Of a stretch of 64,000 nt of DNA, positions 1 through 13,163 are shown one piece after another. Each line of letters opens with the position of its first letter. Position 1 is the first letter of the stretch. Location of the stretch: the NCBI RefSeq assembly GCF_020541225.1, contig NZ_CP045889.1:62001-126000 (forward strand), given 5' to 3'. The position numbers and the translations under genes are program-made. Source of the DNA: Candidatus Steffania adelgidicola. Lineage in GTDB: Bacteria > Pseudomonadota > Gammaproteobacteria > Enterobacterales > Enterobacteriaceae. Under the pieces are notes generated by a model that made no database searches, was not told the DNA's origin, and was given only the letters and a program-made list of their open reading frames with translations.

Positions 1-1160
1 TTTTAAGGGATACTATCTATCGCCCTGCATTGCTAAATCAAGGCTGGTGTTCGGATTATGGCTACAGCATATTAACAGCATATCTTTTTTTTGTCTGGGA
101 AGTTATCCCTTTTCGGGGATAATTCAAGATACTGAATAGTTATTCCTAGCTTATGATACTCTTTAATTTGTTTGTAAAACTTCTGACAATGGCTAGATGT
201 AATATCAATGAATACTATTACCACATATTTTCATGTGGCGTTTAAAAGATCATTATCTCTAGTTTCAAGGTGTTCAGATGTTTGATGAGGAAAAATTAGT
301 AATATTTAAGGGGTGATTTTTCCTAAATCATAGAGCGGTTTGTAGATGATGTGACGACCGTTATTGGAGATATAAAATATATCCCTATCAGTCAATACAG
401 TTTTCAATCCAATAACCGGTGAGGGCTGAACATCAATACTGTGAATACCAAGGCGTGCGAGGAAATATTTAATACCCATATATCGTTAGCGTCGGCTAGA
501 GGAGCAAGGGTGAATGCCATTAAAGACAATATAATGAGGATTTTCTTGACATTTTTAATCCTTTTAGAAACACCTAGCTTAGGTATTATGATTTGTACGA
601 TTGAGATTTCTTCAACTTCTCTCGTTATAGATGAGAAGTCTGTATTCTTAAAATCCTTCTGTATTTCAGAGTAGGCTATAATCCACTATATAGATCAGTA
701 AATAAATTGTAATTTTTTAGTAAAAAAATACCGAGGCGTGTGCTTTCGGCTCCTATTTGATAGGAAAACATAAGATTTCATAGTTTATTATTCCCTCAGG
801 GAATAAAATATTAAACAACTACATTGTTTGCGAAGAGTTGATTTCTATATCAATAAGTATCAAGGTTTTTCTTGATATTTCGAATATTAACAAATGTTTA
901 AATAATTAAACTATGCTAATATAAGATTTTATTTTTTTTAGTAAAAAATATATGATATAATCTTGTTATTATATCATAATTAATTACAATATTTTCCTGA
1001 GATATTTGTCGGCGATCTTAACTCATTCATTTTAGTGCTATTGAGCACTAGCAATCTCTGCTCGAAAGATGTGATTCATATAAATCCTTAATTTGCATTT
1101 TTATAAAGATATAGATGCAATCTTAAAACATCATAATAGGTCAACTTCTTGTAAGTTGGT

Positions 1161-1192
1161 TTACGCTAAGATATTTTTACGCTGAGATATTA
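1161..1192. repeat. Tandem duplication, 16-bp unit
   Basis: The unit TTACGCTAAGATATTT is followed directly by TTACGCTGAGATATTA, with two mismatches. This looks like a recent slippage duplication in non-coding DNA. Confidence 0.6.
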
Positions 1193-1842
1193 TAAAACGA
1201 AATTAAAACTGTTAAATCATAATGATTTGATTCTGCAGTTAGAAAACAACTCTTCTTAAGCGTAAATCTTAAATGAGAATAATAATTCTTATTAGAAACA
1301 CTATAATGTGAATATTTGTTGCTATATTAACCTATAGTTAATAGGTAGTAATTTACTATTGATATATTTTATGTTCTCTTTAAGAACAATCATGATCCAT
1401 ATTGATGACTACAATAGGTTTTATATGAGTGATCATATTTTATCGTACTTTAATATAGGTGTAGAGTAATATATTTGATAAAATGAATTAAAGCGTGTTA
1501 CCTGAATATGTCTGTGTAGTATCTTTTAAAACATTATCTATAGAATCTAGAGTTAAATAAGTTTTAAGTTTTAGGTGTAATGTTAAAAAAGCGATTAATT
1601 CATACTGTTGCTAGTGTAATCTTAAGTAAGCAGTTCTTCTCATACTAAGATCTTATGGGGGCAGAAATTTTAGACTTTTTTTAGATTAAAAACGTAGGTT
1701 ACAAAAAAAGAAAAAAAACACAACCACTTTATGTCAAGTATTTATGATAACGAAATATTTTCGATTATGTCTATATTCAAAAAGTAACAATATTATAAAT
1801 CAACCCCATGGAGATTATGGAGGTCTCTTCGCAGAGAGCCGC

Positions 1843-1860
1843 GCATCATTCCAATGATGC
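1843..1860. repeat. Inverted repeat, 8-bp arms
   Basis: The arms GCATCATT and AATGATGC are separated by two C residues. It lies in a slightly more GC-rich patch (about 1800-1860) of the spacer. No gene is adjacent, so any terminator role is speculative. Confidence 0.5.
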
Positions 1861-2068
1861 TGTTGAAGATTGAAGCTTAGCAGATTCTTAGATTTTATAA
1901 CAAAGAATCAACTTGATTAATATTGGGTGACAAGCGTGAATACAATCAAACCTCTATTGATTCGGATATCAAGTATATTTATTTAAGATTTAAGAATGTA
2001 TTGGTTTTTTAGAGATAGTGAATAGGGAGAAAATAAATATTTAGGAAAGCAGGAAATATGCCGGCCGA

Positions 2069-3259
2069 TTACTTAATTATATCATTATGAATGCAATTAC
2101 GATTAAAGCATACTACTAACAGACATAAAAAAAAGACAGTTAAATACAGAAGATTGCAGGTTTTTAGCGCTGCGCTCACTCCATATTTCGCTACGATTGG
2201 GGCAGTAACGATAAATGTTAACATGGTACCAATGGTACCGCAGGTAAGGATAAAGCTAACGAGTTTTGGCGATGTTACCTGAACTTGCTGCGATCCTAGT
2301 GTAATGATAGTTGTATAAATTGCGCTGGAAACAAAGCCTAGCATAAGTAAATACCAGGATAATAAAGTAGGATCACAGGTTTGAATGAACAAATACATAA
2401 TTATTGAGGAGGTCGCTGTAAGCACTATTATAATGTGCTGTAAATTAAAAAAACGTAATAATCCGCTAAAAAACCACATCCCGATCATATAAGCGGTCCA
2501 GAAATTACTCACTAGCCCACTGGTTTGTTGAATATTCATATGAAAACGTGAGCTCGCGTATTCTGGAATCCAAGAGATAAAACCAAGCTGCCCTAGGATG
2601 TAGCATAGCGCTGCTAGCGCAAGTAGTACCACGCCTGCCCCCCAGGATTCTGGTTGTGTTAATGTTTTTTTTGTGCTATTCGGAGAATAAGATTGTAGTA
2701 ACGGGAAATCAGACAACAAAGTAAGAATGAAAATCACCACATATAATAGACTAATGCAGATATAGACCCAGTACCAGGGTACATGTCGCGTAAGCAGCAT
2801 ACCTGTCAGAATAGGGAACAGTGAACCTGCCATACTGAAGAAAGAATCTGTAAACAAGAGACACGAGCCACGCTGGCGTCCGGTATATAAGTAAGTAATA
2901 AGATAGGTACCGATAGACATCGTAATACCGCTAACCCCCCCTAATAAAAACATTGACAGAGACAATAAGGTGAGATTATGCCCAATTACTATACCTAGTA
3001 CTGCCATTACCATTAGTAGAAATCCGAATATCAATTGCCGTTTTAAAGGAATGATCTCCATCAGCCAGACATTAAGGAATATTGCTGCCAAAATACCTGA
3101 GTTTAGACAAGTAAAGATATTGCTGATACTTGAAATTGGTACCTGGAAATACTCTGCGATCTTCCTTAAGACCACCCCGGTGACAACAACTATGGCACCA
3201 GTGAGTGCATAAGAAAAAAAACCGATCCATGTTAATCTTAATTTATTATTTTTATTCAT
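2069..3259 (-). CDS. tsgA: TsgA, major facilitator superfamily transporter
   Basis: This encodes an intact 396-residue membrane protein, close to the E. coli TsgA (YhfC) length of about 393. It should sit in the inner membrane with about 12 hydrophobic helices. The N-terminus (residues 8-26, [19 protein letters not shown]), the [19 protein letters not shown] stretch near residues 128-146, and the WYWVY segment near 163 match TsgA well from memory. The family's substrate is not established; it was named for tellurite/selenite/gold resistance phenotypes. In E. coli it sits near nirBDC-cysG, upstream of the frl and trpS genes, so its position here fits ancestral order, although the nir genes are gone. 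It stands alone in non-coding DNA, so strict retention of the frame argues for selection. The function assignment is by family only. Confidence 0.9.
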   Translation of the reverse strand: MNKNNKLRLTWIGFFSYALTGAIVVVTGVVLRKIAEYFQVPISSISNIFTCLNSGILAAIFLNVWLMEIIPLKRQLIFGFLLMVMAVLGIVIGHNLTLLSLSMFLLGGVSGITMSIGTYLITYLYTGRQRGSCLLFTDSFFSMAGSLFPILTGMLLTRHVPWYWVYICISLLYVVIFILTLLSDFPLLQSYSPNSTKKTLTQPESWGAGVVLLALAALCYILGQLGFISWIPEYASSRFHMNIQQTSGLVSNFWTAYMIGMWFFSGLLRFFNLQHIIIVLTATSSIIMYLFIQTCDPTLLSWYLLMLGFVSSAIYTTIITLGSQQVQVTSPKLVSFILTCGTIGTMLTFIVTAPIVAKYGVSAALKTCNLLYLTVFFLCLLVVCFNRNCIHNDIIK

Positions 3260-4156
3260 TTTAGATATAATTTTAATCCGACGATAACCACGAAAAGGCT
3301 GATCTAAAAAGTGATGATATCCTGCCTTTCTTAAGAAAGGGAAATATTATCATGGCTTATTTTTTTATTTCTTTCTAAATGTTTAGTGGTAATGTTTTTC
3401 AGTGATAGGAAGAAAGGATTATTGCTTTGTCACGGTTTTATGCTTTTTGAGTGACATAAGCTAGGATAAGGTAGTTATCGTCTTCTTTTTAATCATTTTT
3501 AAATATTAGAAATAAGGACTGGATAATCAGTTGGATTTAATATTAGGCATTTTTTAACTTTTAAAAGTTATAGATAGAAAAACTTGATCGGGATTGGTTA
3601 TCATTTTTTAAATAACACTGAGTAATTACATATTATTAAATTATTTTATTCTATACCCCTTTCTAAATTTTAAAAATATATCGTGTATTTTATACATAAG
3701 GTGTTTTATTGAAATATAAGAGTGCCGATTATCCCACTGTACTCAATGAGTGTATTTTGATATATTAGATGCCTAGGTCAGTTTAATAGGCATGAAATAT
3801 TAATTATATAAATAATTATTTTGAATTGATTTTATATAATTAATAATTATTAAGATATTTTAAAATTTCTTGATTAGAAAAGATAGATAAGATTTTTTGT
3901 CTAATCTTTGTGTTGTGCAGAAAAGCGTGATTCCCGTTGTTTGTATATAAGAATTAGTTACAACAATAACTATTGTAGACAGTTTCTTTTCAATCTTGCT
4001 TATAAGGAGATGAGAAATACAGGATCTACTAGAGATGGAAATATCATAACTGTGACCTATATTACGAGGTAACAATTATTTCTCTAAACAGATTCGAATT
4101 TTAGAGACGTCAGGAGTGGAACGCTCTTTAGATTATTTATGCGGAGATCTCTAGAT

Positions 4157-4176
4157 CTATCATGTATACATGATAG
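4157..4176. repeat. Perfect 20-bp palindrome
   Basis: CTATCATGTATACATGATAG is exactly self-complementary. It has no T-tract and no neighbouring gene. It is one of many short perfect palindromes in the spacers. Confidence 0.6.
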
Positions 4177-6550
4177 AAATACAATTATGTTGAAGATAAT
4201 CGCTATCTGCTTGAGTCGTTATAGACGAGACGAGATCGTCTGTTTAGGAAGCATGTAATTCTTGTTTGTTTGGAGTAATTTTCTCGGAGCCGTATATGAA
4301 TTCTAGAAATTGTTTCGTGTTTCTATCAGATATAGATTATTGTTTACATAGGACAGGATAAAAAATGATAGTAATCTGAAATGGAAAAATCTGAAGTAAG
4401 TAGTATTCAAAAATTCGACTTTAGTTTCTTCTATAAATACGTGTTTAGAACGCCAGATTTTGTATCCGTATAAAAAATAAAAATCGATAGAGTGTATTTG
4501 TTTTTCAATATGTAAGACTGAAGCCAATTCATATTCTTAACCGAATCACTCTTCTGGTTTTAGATTAATTACTGACAGAGCATGCTAAGTCATTGAGGAC
4601 TTGTGCTTTGAGTGGAAGAAATTTATTTCATAAGAGAAATATCAATTGAGTTGCTTAAATATATAGACTACTGTCGTAGTCTACGGTTGTGTCTAAAATA
4701 ACATATACAGTAAAGAGATTGATGGGTTTTAATATTTTAAAAATCCCTTTTTACTTATTTTCTGAAGAGTTTTAGGTTGCGTTATTTTTCAATATAATTG
4801 ACATTATTTATTATTTATTGTTAATGAATTATTAGAATCCTTCCCCAGGAAGAGGGAAGAAAACTAAATGCTTTTTTAGATTCCAAGATAATAATAATCC
4901 ATTCTGGATGCATGAATCATGCAGGGTGCCTAGACCCTAGTAACAAAACTAGAAACTATAGTTCTTACCGTAGATTCAACCCGACTAAATCATTTCCATA
5001 TTGTAGAATATGCTGCGTCAGTGTGCTCGGCATAATGCTATTAATCAATGACTCATCGTTATTAATTTTGGCGTTATTGCTACTGGAATAGGTAGATCGG
5101 AATGATTTCCCCCTCTATTATTGCTTCTAAGCAGTGTATTAGCAGCAATCGAGTAGAGTCGCTACATTCAGATTTAGGAGAAATTTTATATTTACAATAT
5201 TCATATTGACAAAATGTTTCGGATTCGTATTGATATAAAAGAGCTCGAGGGTTTTTAGTGCTAAAAATTGCTGTATTAGTTCTGTTAAACAATAAAAATA
5301 TATCCATGTTTCATGAAAGTAACGCCGTATCTACCGCAGAACTTCAAGTGGATTATAAAGATAATCTTTTAGCATTGATAGGTGTGCTAGGCAGCGAATC
5401 CTCGACAGCTGTTACCGGATTAGCTAGTACTGTGTACTTCTAAACCATAAATCAACTCTAGTGGAGAGTTTGTTTGAGAGTAGCAGGCATGAATGAAGTG
5501 TTATGTAAAACAATAGTGAGAGATAGATAGTATTTCGATCCTTGATACCCGGGTATGGGAACTAAATTCCAGTCGGGAACAATCGCTAACCGCTCGAGAA
5601 TCGACGTTGTTATTGTAGGCGGTAATAATAAGTCAGTCGTGATGGGCGATATGACATTTTGTTTTGTACATTGGTTGGTTGCTTGATTCTATTGCAAAAA
5701 ACATGATTAGGGAGTCTAAGTTTTAGATTTTCTATTCGCCATCTTACAGAATGGGATATCGCTGTCGATAATGGTGCACTAAAATTGATAGTTTAGACGG
5801 GCGCTGTACTTGTGATCGAATGAAATTCGATCGGTAGATAGTTCTCTTTTTAAGAGAAAAGTTATAGTTCGTATTTATATCGCCGATAGCCGGAATATCG
5901 CTAATGGTTTAATGTGCTATAACATCGATGCCCTGCATATGATAACCGAACAATATTTTCAGAATATTCGTGATATTTATAGGGCTATTAATAGGGATCG
6001 GAGATAATTGATCATAACGATATGCTTTATATTAAATTTTCAATTGCATGTTAGATAAAATTATATTGATCCTTATTTATAGTAATTTTACGGGTATTTT
6101 CAATATAAAATCTGGAACACAGATAAGAAATAAGTTTACATTAATTGTAACTAGATATTGGTTTTTTAAAACTCACTATTAACAAATATTACAACATTAT
6201 AATTATAAGGCGATTACAACCTTTTCGTTGTTTTTAAAGATGATGATGTTTCGTATTTAGGAAAAATAATGTTTTTATAAAAACGGGTTTCATGATTTTC
6301 TAGCGATTGCATATTATTATTCTTGAATTTCAAAGAAGCATGTGTATCTTGATGCGCAGATATAGAATTTTGATAAAGCATATAATGCTATCTCTTCTTG
6401 GCATGGTGTAGATAACGGGATAGTGATTTAATTGAACTCTATAAAAATTAAATACTATTAATATGTTCATATTGCATGCAATGTGCATTGAGTGCATTTA
6501 TAAATATTCAATGGTGTTCTTGACGCTAATCGTCAGGATATAGCACGAGC

Positions 6551-6569
6551 CACCATTCCAGGAATGGTG
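6551..6569. repeat. Inverted repeat, 9-bp arms, 1-nt centre
   Basis: CACCATTCC and GGAATGGTG flank a single A. It lies in a decayed spacer in a locally GC-richer patch, so it may be a remnant of a coding or regulatory region. Confidence 0.5.
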
Positions 6570-8374
6570 TGGATAATGCGATTCTAGATGGTTTACTCCT
6601 GAATTTAGCACAGTGTTTTCTGGCCTTCTTTCGAAGGTGCGCCGGTTGTATCATTTAACTGATCCGTTCGCTTATATGATCAGCGATCAGTAGTTAGATA
6701 ATAGTCTAACAGTTTGAGTTCTGTCGAGTAGAACTCAGTGTCGTCGAGATTATCTATAAAGCACGTTAAACTAAAGATATTATGGTTGCATTGATATAAC
6801 AGGAATGAATTGTTTTCTATTTACCGGTTAGCGCGGTATGTATGATTAATTATTGAAACCATAAGCAAGTTAATGATTTTTCGTCTTGATTGGCATGTGG
6901 AGATGTGTATAGATGAGATTCATGGTTTTAACCGGTTACTACTAGTAATTTTAAATGCTGATAGATAGGATAATAGTACTCCCGAGATATTGTAACGTAT
7001 AGTCGATCGTTTTTTATTATGCTTTAATTATCATATGTATGCATGAGGCGTTACATTGCATACCGATAATAACGCACGTCAATATTTTATTGACGGATCC
7101 AAAATCCGTGTAGACCTTATGCAGATTAACTATTATAGGGAGTAGAGTATATCTCTTGTTACAGTACTCACCATTCTTATGCAATTCTCACCCAATTCGT
7201 TAAGGCGTTGCCATATTTTTTATCATCTTGATTCCTTATAGGGGGGTATCTTAACGAAAGTATTTAGCGTTACTGACGGTGAATCGTTCGGTATTGGTAT
7301 TGAATTAAGAGTCTTATTCAAAATTTACATGCACGGAAAGGTTGGGTTGGAAGGACTAACCACTTATTAAGGGGATTGGTGGCGACGACAACCTGAGACG
7401 CCGATAATATCTGTGATCCATTATATGACAATAATGTTGTTTGTTATGTTTTAATTTGACTGTGTATTAATTTCTTATAGAGTATAATTGTGTTGATACA
7501 TCACATATTGATAACAGTGTTATATATTAATCTCTGTGTAAAAACAGTCTATTTTATGTTTTTTTATGATGAGAAATTTATTTCTTTTCTAAAAGAATCA
7601 TTCAGATTCTCTCACCATGATTTCTGAAGATACAATGGATAACCATGAGAGATGTATGATAAAGATCATAAAAAATTTTGTTTATTAGTCCTGTATTTTT
7701 TCTGATAGAGATGAAGAAATCTTAAATGACGCGATTTATCTCAAGGAAAAAGCAATCTCCTCAGGTTTTGTTGAGGATTTATAAAAAACATCGTACCTTT
7801 ATATATAGATAACCAGTCGCCTTGTTTTTAAATATTTTTATTCAACAGTGTTGATTCTATTTGTTTTAACTAGGTGATATAACAAGTATTCTTGTGCTGT
7901 TTTTTTTGCTAAATGGCCAAGGATTATTGTTCCAATAGAAATTACTTGGTTATCAGTTGTATACATTTTTTTATTGATGATGATTGTATTGTCTTCTGGT
8001 ACAATATTAGCTGGAATTGTTGATTCCAGACAGGTATCTGTTACCAAGCTTCTTAAGCTGAGTATTCTCTCAAGATTATTTGATTTTAATGTAATGTTTT
8101 TCTTTAAAATATAATAGTTACCAACCCATGATAAATGTCAGATATTAGGTGAAGGATATTCTTACATATAGGTAGGATCTATGGTGGATGTAAATTTAAA
8201 AATAAAATAGCGATTTCCTATAAAAAAGACTCTGTTTTAAAGTCATAAAATATCATAAAAGTAATTCGCTTGAATTTATCAGAAAAGTTTCTTTGCGGTT
8301 ACTTTTAAATATAAAAGAATAGATTGGAGCGTGAGATCTACAATCTCTGCTAAATTTTTTTATTTAGAAACATG

Positions 8375-8392
8375 TCATTGCTATAGCAATGA
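8375..8392. repeat. Perfect 18-bp palindrome
   Basis: TCATTGCTATAGCAATGA is exactly self-complementary. It lies about 490 bp upstream of asd. No function can be assigned. Confidence 0.5.
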
Positions 8393-8881
8393 TTCTATTC
8401 TATAGGATGCCTGATGTTTTTTGATAAAAAAATCAAGTTTGGTGATGTTAAACATTGCTAATAGATCTAGCATTAGAATCTATAAGAAATAAGAAAATAG
8501 TGATTAATTTGAGATGATGGTATTCCCTGATTAATACGGGGAAGTCTATTAGTAGACTACTAGTCTAGTAGTGGTTTATTTAAAAAATGCAATCAATATT
8601 ATTGAACGATAAATTCAGATTATAACGTAATTTCTTCAAAAGACAAACAATTCTGCTTTTAACAAAAAACTACCCGATACGTGTATTGATGCTTACTGTA
8701 GAACTTAGCTAAGAGCAGCTAAAGTAGAATATAAATACAGTTGTTTAAGAAGATGAAAATCAAATTATTTTATTTTCAGTATTTCAGGTAACCTTTTGAA
8801 GTAAGCGGAGTGTGTTTTACTTACGCAGTACAGAAAAAGCTTGAGAATATTTTTACTCCTTCTATGGTAGGATAATTAAAC

Positions 8882-9988
8882 ATGAAAAACGTTGGGTTTA
8901 TTGGGTGGCGCGGTATGGTCGGTTCAGTGCTAATACAGCGCATGATCGAAGAAGGCGATTTTGATCTTATCCGTCCAATATTTTTTTCGACTTCCCAGTA
9001 TGGGCAGTCCGCACTGACATTAAATACCCAGAAGTATATGCTAGAAGATGCCAGAAATCTGGAAGCGCTCTGTGCGTTAGATATTATTATGACTTGTCAG
9101 GGGGGTGATTATACTAATGAAATCTATCCGAAGCTACGTGGAATGGGTTGGCAGGGCTACTGGATTGATGCAGCATCATCACTCCGAATGCGTGATGATA
9201 CAATTATCGTTCTAGATCCCGTTAATCAGACGGTAATTCAACAAGGTTTAGAAGATGGAATCAAGACTTTTGTCGGCGGTAACTGTACTGTTAGTTTAAT
9301 GTTGATGTCGCTTGGTGGTATATTTTCTCAAGATTTAGTCGAATGGGTTTCGGTCGCTACCTATCAGGCCGCATCTGGTGGTGGAGCACGTCACATGCGT
9401 GAACTCATAGTACAAATGGGGAAATTGTATGACACGGTAGCTAACCAATTAAATGATCCAGCATCGGCTATGCTAGATATTGAGCGTCAGGTCACAGACC
9501 TGACTCGTAGTGGTATGTTACCAACAGAGAATTTTTCGGTACCACTAGCTGGTAGTTTGATCCCCTGGATTGATATAGAAATGGAAAATGGTCAAAGTCG
9601 TGAAGAGTGGAAAGGGCAAGCTGAAGCTAATAAAATCCTAAATACACATCAGGTTATACCGATTGACGGGCTATGTGTAAGAATAGGTGCACTACGTTGC
9701 CATAGTCAGGCATTCACATTAAAGCTAAAAAAGGATATTCCTTTGGTCGAAATTGAACAATTTCTTACTAATCATAATGATTGGGTAAGTGTTATACCTA
9801 ACGACCCCGATTCTTCGATGAAGGAACTAACACCAGCGGCTGTGACAGGTACCCTGAAAACACCGGTGGGTCGGCTTCGGAAGTTGAATATGGGAGGGGA
9901 GTATCTCTCAGCTTTTACTGTTGGCGATCAATTGTTATGGGGGGCTGCAGAACCGCTACGCCGCATGCTGAGGCAGTTGTCTTGTTAA
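8882..9988 (+). CDS. asd: Aspartate-semialdehyde dehydrogenase
   Basis: This cytoplasmic enzyme reduces L-aspartyl phosphate to aspartate semialdehyde with NADPH. That is the branch-point precursor for diaminopimelate/lysine, threonine and methionine. The product is 368 residues, the usual length (E. coli 367). The N-terminal Rossmann motif is [10 protein letters not shown] at residues 8-17. The catalytic cysteine is Cys135 in GGNCTVS, and a conserved histidine segment (RCHSQ) follows near residue 275. A TAGGAT-like ribosome binding site precedes the ATG. The gene is monocistronic, flanked by dead DNA. Retention fits both peptidoglycan (diaminopimelate) synthesis and amino-acid provisioning to a host. 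The reading frame is intact and there is nothing odd in the motifs. Confidence 0.97.
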   Translation: MKNVGFIGWRGMVGSVLIQRMIEEGDFDLIRPIFFSTSQYGQSALTLNTQKYMLEDARNLEALCALDIIMTCQGGDYTNEIYPKLRGMGWQGYWIDAASSLRMRDDTIIVLDPVNQTVIQQGLEDGIKTFVGGNCTVSLMLMSLGGIFSQDLVEWVSVATYQAASGGGARHMRELIVQMGKLYDTVANQLNDPASAMLDIERQVTDLTRSGMLPTENFSVPLAGSLIPWIDIEMENGQSREEWKGQAEANKILNTHQVIPIDGLCVRIGALRCHSQAFTLKLKKDIPLVEIEQFLTNHNDWVSVIPNDPDSSMKELTPAAVTGTLKTPVGRLRKLNMGGEYLSAFTVGDQLLWGAAEPLRRMLRQLSC

Positions 9989-10860
9989 TTTGTAGCGCTG
10001 CTGTTGTTACTATTTATTCAAGGAGACACTATTTATCCTAGATAATATCTAAGGATATACTTCTTGTACTTTTTGTATAGATATTGCTTATGTGCTAAAT
10101 CAGGCGAGATAGTTTTTCAACTATGTTGCCTATCTGCTTCTAATTGTCTAATTTCTTTTCTGGAAAAATTTTTTAGATTGTTCAACTCTATAACCTCTCC
10201 CAGAGAATATTATGCATTTTAAGTGCTGCATGGAAAATCCTAAAGGAAAATAAGTGAAACAGTTGATATATAAGGAAATATTTTTATTAGAATAATTTAT
10301 GTTGAATCTTGTGTAAATTATTATAGATACAAACAATATTGAACTATTTGCTATCTATTAAAATATTGCTGAATTGTAGATAACTATATTAATGTAGTAT
10401 GACTTCTAATGTTTTATTAGAATAGAGATGGTAGTTGTAAAGCATATATCTCTATATGCATATCTTTTTCTATGTAACAGCGAGTTCTCTGAGTCTAAAA
10501 AGACAGACTATGAGTTGCTTACCACGATCAGTTTAAATCTAATAAAGACGCATAAAAGATGCTAAGCATAAATCGAAAAAAATCGTCTTCCCATCACCAC
10601 TCGATCTCAATCTACATATAATATCGGTAACAAGCCTTGATCTTTCCATCTGAACATCATGAATAGGGAAAAAATTCATACGAAAACTATACCCGATCTC
10701 TCTAATAGAAGATACTGTTGTGTGTAACTAATTGAGAACATATCTATATTCTCAATCCCCTTGTATATTTTGACTTTTATAGACTTCCCATAACATGAAG
10801 GTGCAGTGCGTAAAGGTACTGCAGATGCCTGACTTTCTACTGGGATTTTAGAAAAAACTT
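9989..10860. other. Spacer between asd and trpS, no gene seen
   Basis: About 870 bp of AT-rich DNA between convergent asd and trpS. The only ORF (10148-10336, minus) looks non-coding. I see no strong terminator with a T-tract for either gene. Confidence 0.65.
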
Positions 10861-11865
10861 TTAGGGTTTAGGAACAAGGCCAACCGCTTGATAGACATTG
10901 GCTAATGTAATACTAGCTTGAGCGTGGGCTTTTTCCGCTCCATCTCGAAGGATGTGGTTAAGATACGCTTCGTCAGGACGTATGGCATAGTAGCGAGTTT
11001 GTAAAGAGATCAGCATTTTCGATATCGCATCTGCAAGAGTTGATTTTAGATGACTATACATTTTTCCAATAAAAGCCTTTTCTAATTCAGCTAGAGATAT
11101 ACCGGTAATTCCCGATAGAATATCTAGCAAATTGGAAATAGCGGGTTTAGTGATAGGTTCATAACGTACTAATGGTGGATTGTCGGAATCCGTTATCGCA
11201 CGATTAAGTTTTGTGACAATAGACTGGGGATCTTCTAGTAGAGTGATTACGTTATTAAGGTTGTTATCCGATTTAGACATCTTTTTTGTTTTATCTAACA
11301 ATGACATAACCCGTGAGCAGGAGGTTGGAATAAATGGTTTCGGAATAGTAAAAATCTCACCATATAGCGCATTGAATCGTGTAGCAATACTTCGGCTTAG
11401 TTCTAGATGTTGTTTCTGATCTTCTCCAATCGGTACATGATTGCTCTGGTAGAGAAGAATATCTGCTGCCATTAGTACTGGGTAATCAAATAGCCCAGCA
11501 TTAATATTTTTGGTATTAAGGGGTTTTTTTTGTTTAAACTGGGTCATCCGATTCAGTTCGCCAAAATAAGTATAACAGTTAAGAAGCCACCCAAGTTGAC
11601 AATGTTCCGGTACGTGAGATTGAAGAAAAACGGTACTTTTGTCTGGATCGATACCGCAAGCAAGATACAATGCTAAAAGATCAAGTGTCGCTTTACGCAA
11701 TTGCTGGGCATTTTGACGGGTAGTGATAGCATGTAAGTCGACGATACAATAAATACAGTGATATGCATCTTGCATGGTGACCCAATGACGCAATGCACCC
11801 ATATAGTTGCCAATAGTAAGTGTTCCTGACGGCTGCGCGCCGCTAAATACGATGGGCTTACTCAT
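10861..11865 (-). CDS. trpS: Tryptophanyl-tRNA synthetase
   Basis: This class I aminoacyl-tRNA synthetase charges tRNA-Trp in the cytoplasm. I start it at 11865, giving 334 residues, exactly the E. coli length and beginning [14 protein letters not shown]. The open frame extends 21 codons upstream to 11928, but that extension is not conserved, and an AGGAAAT ribosome binding site precedes the internal ATG. The HIGH-equivalent is TIGNYMGAL (about residues 17-25), and the KMSKS loop is KKMSKSD near residue 195. The [12 protein letters not shown] segment that binds tryptophan is present. It is the distal gene of the ancestral aroK-aroB-damX-dam-rpe-gph-trpS operon. Here 568 bp of spacer replaces gph, so it probably needs its own promoter. 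Confidence 0.97.
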   Translation of the reverse strand: MSKPIVFSGAQPSGTLTIGNYMGALRHWVTMQDAYHCIYCIVDLHAITTRQNAQQLRKATLDLLALYLACGIDPDKSTVFLQSHVPEHCQLGWLLNCYTYFGELNRMTQFKQKKPLNTKNINAGLFDYPVLMAADILLYQSNHVPIGEDQKQHLELSRSIATRFNALYGEIFTIPKPFIPTSCSRVMSLLDKTKKMSKSDNNLNNVITLLEDPQSIVTKLNRAITDSDNPPLVRYEPITKPAISNLLDILSGITGISLAELEKAFIGKMYSHLKSTLADAISKMLISLQTRYYAIRPDEAYLNHILRDGAEKAHAQASITLANVYQAVGLVPKP

Positions 11866-12073
11866 TTTAAATTTCCTGATCGACAGACGGTGGGAAGCTA
11901 AGCGCGTGGCAAAAAAATAGTAAAACAATTTAGAACATAAGCTATATAACTCAAAGTGACTATTTCAATATAGCCAAGATATCAAAGAAGACGATGTTAA
12001 TATTGAGACATCTATCAGCTTTAACCGAGAAGTGTCTTATGGCCTTGATCGGTGATCAACAGTATGCTAGCGA

Positions 12074-12096
12074 GATAAAGCTTTGTAAGCTTTATC
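12074..12096. repeat. Inverted repeat, 10-bp arms, 3-nt loop
   Basis: GATAAAGCTT and AAGCTTTATC flank TGT. It lies about 210 bp upstream of trpS in the former gph slot. It could form a stable hairpin in RNA, but no T-tract follows on either strand. Confidence 0.55.
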
Positions 12097-12369
12097 CCTA
12101 TATACAATAGAGAAGAATCTAACTTCTTTGTTGTGATCCTATCATGGTCGACCATCCAGTTAAAATAGAGTTTAATGCTAAGTAAGTTTTATAGCATTGC
12201 CTTAACCTAAAATTACTTGTGAGTTATCTCTTTCATTAGTAGATTTTAACATACAAGTATCTTTGTTGGTTTTGAAAATAATCTTTAGCCTGTTGTTAAA
12301 GTTTTAGATTTTTTTTCAAAAATTTCACTGAGATGACTATAGTCTATGAAACCCTAGCAGATTATCTAG

Positions 12370-12403
12370 ACACTCATATCTATTGTTATTAGGATATGAG
12401 TGT
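12370..12403 (-). terminator. Candidate terminator hairpin after rpe
   Basis: The 11-bp arms ACACTCATATC (12370-12380) and GATATGAGTGT (12393-12403) are perfect, with a 12-nt loop. It begins about 30 nt past the rpe stop on the rpe strand. There is no clear U-run after it, so it may stabilise the 3' end rather than terminate. Confidence 0.4.
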
Positions 12404-12433
12404 GATTAATGAGAGATATTGAAATAGATTATT

Positions 12434-13114
12434 TTAAGCATTATCTGAAACTCCTGTCAATGCATAACGCATGGCATCAATAACATCACGGTAATTTGGT
12501 TGGCTGAATATAGCTGAGCCTGCAATAAATATGTCTGCACCTGCCTTAGCAATAGCATAGATATTATCTATTTTAACACCGCCGTCTACCTCTAGACGGA
12601 TATCTTTACCGCTACGATCGATAAGGCGGCGTGCTCGGTGTAGTTTATCTATAGTTGAGTGTAGAAAATCCTGTCCACCAAATCCGGGGGTGACCGACAT
12701 TAGGAGTATAACGTCTAGTTTATTTATGATGTATTCAAGGTGGTTAAGGGATGTATCGGGATTAAATGCTAGTCCGGCTTTACATCCCTGATCTTTGATC
12801 AGCTGAAGTGAGACTTCGATATGATCTGATGCTTGAGGGTGAAAGGTAATATAGCTAGCGCCGGCAGCGGCAAAATCTAAGATGAGTCGATCTACCGGTT
12901 TTACCATTAAATGTACGTCAATAGGAGCTGTAATGCCATAACTTCGGAGTGCTTTGAGGACCATTGGTCCCATGCTCAGGTTTGGAACGTAATGATTATC
13001 CATTACATCAAAATGCACGATATCCGCTCCGGCGGATATAACTTGGGCGGTTTCTTCACCTAATCGCGCAAAATCCGCGGAAAGAATGGAGGGGGCGATT
13101 AAAAAATTTTTCAT
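12434..13114 (-). CDS. rpe: Ribulose-phosphate 3-epimerase
   Basis: This enzyme interconverts ribulose 5-phosphate and xylulose 5-phosphate in the non-oxidative pentose phosphate pathway. The product is 226 residues (E. coli 225) and forms a TIM barrel. The metal and catalytic residues are in place: H34 and D36 in [13 protein letters not shown]68 in DVHLMVKP, and the EVDGGVK aspartate near residue 177. The phosphate-binding GSAIF motif is near the C-terminus. It follows dam after only about 49 bp, so the dam-rpe junction of the ancestral operon is still intact. A GGGAGACATGG-like Shine-Dalgarno sits just upstream of the ATG. There is no sign of decay. Confidence 0.97.
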   Translation of the reverse strand: MKNFLIAPSILSADFARLGEETAQVISAGADIVHFDVMDNHYVPNLSMGPMVLKALRSYGITAPIDVHLMVKPVDRLILDFAAAGASYITFHPQASDHIEVSLQLIKDQGCKAGLAFNPDTSLNHLEYIINKLDVILLMSVTPGFGGQDFLHSTIDKLHRARRLIDRSGKDIRLEVDGGVKIDNIYAIAKAGADIFIAGSAIFSQPNYRDVIDAMRYALTGVSDNA

Positions 13115-13163
13115 CCATGTCTCCCGTTAATTATAATTACTGCCTTCTGTAAGGCAGAAATTC

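Larger units (their letters stand above)
1..2068. other. Gene-free AT-rich spacer
   Basis: No open reading frame here resembles a known protein. The longest forward ORF (441-674, 77 codons) has low-complexity, non-protein-like composition and no ribosome binding site. The stretch holds an imperfect 16-bp tandem duplication at 1161-1192 and a short perfect inverted repeat at 1843-1860. It is probably decayed coding sequence upstream of tsgA, but I cannot identify any source gene. Confidence 0.7.
3260..8881. other. 5.6-kb gene-free region, decayed
   Basis: No intact gene is visible. Short ORFs at 5258-5443 (+) and 7838-8047 (-) look partly protein-like but match nothing I recognise. Some stretches (about 5550-5640, 6550-6660, 7080-7140) are less AT-rich and translate into protein-like runs broken by stops, as expected for old pseudogenes. 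In E. coli the nir, cysG and frl genes lie between tsgA and trpS, so they are candidate sources, but I could not align any of them. Perfect inverted repeats occur at 4157-4176, 6551-6569 and 8375-8392. Confidence 0.6.
11866..12433. other. Spacer replacing gph, with two hairpins
   Basis: In E. coli gph (phosphoglycolate phosphatase) lies between rpe and trpS. Here no HAD-type frame remains in 568 bp. Inverted repeats at 12074-12096 and 12370-12403 are the only structure I see. Confidence 0.7.

Noticed and set aside
441-674. 77-codon forward ORF
   Set aside because: No ribosome binding site, no recognisable motif, and low-complexity composition typical of AT-rich spacer.
7838-8047. 69-codon minus-strand ORF with protein-like composition
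   Set aside because: No motif or neighbour supports it and I could not match it to any family; kept only as a note in the spacer entry.
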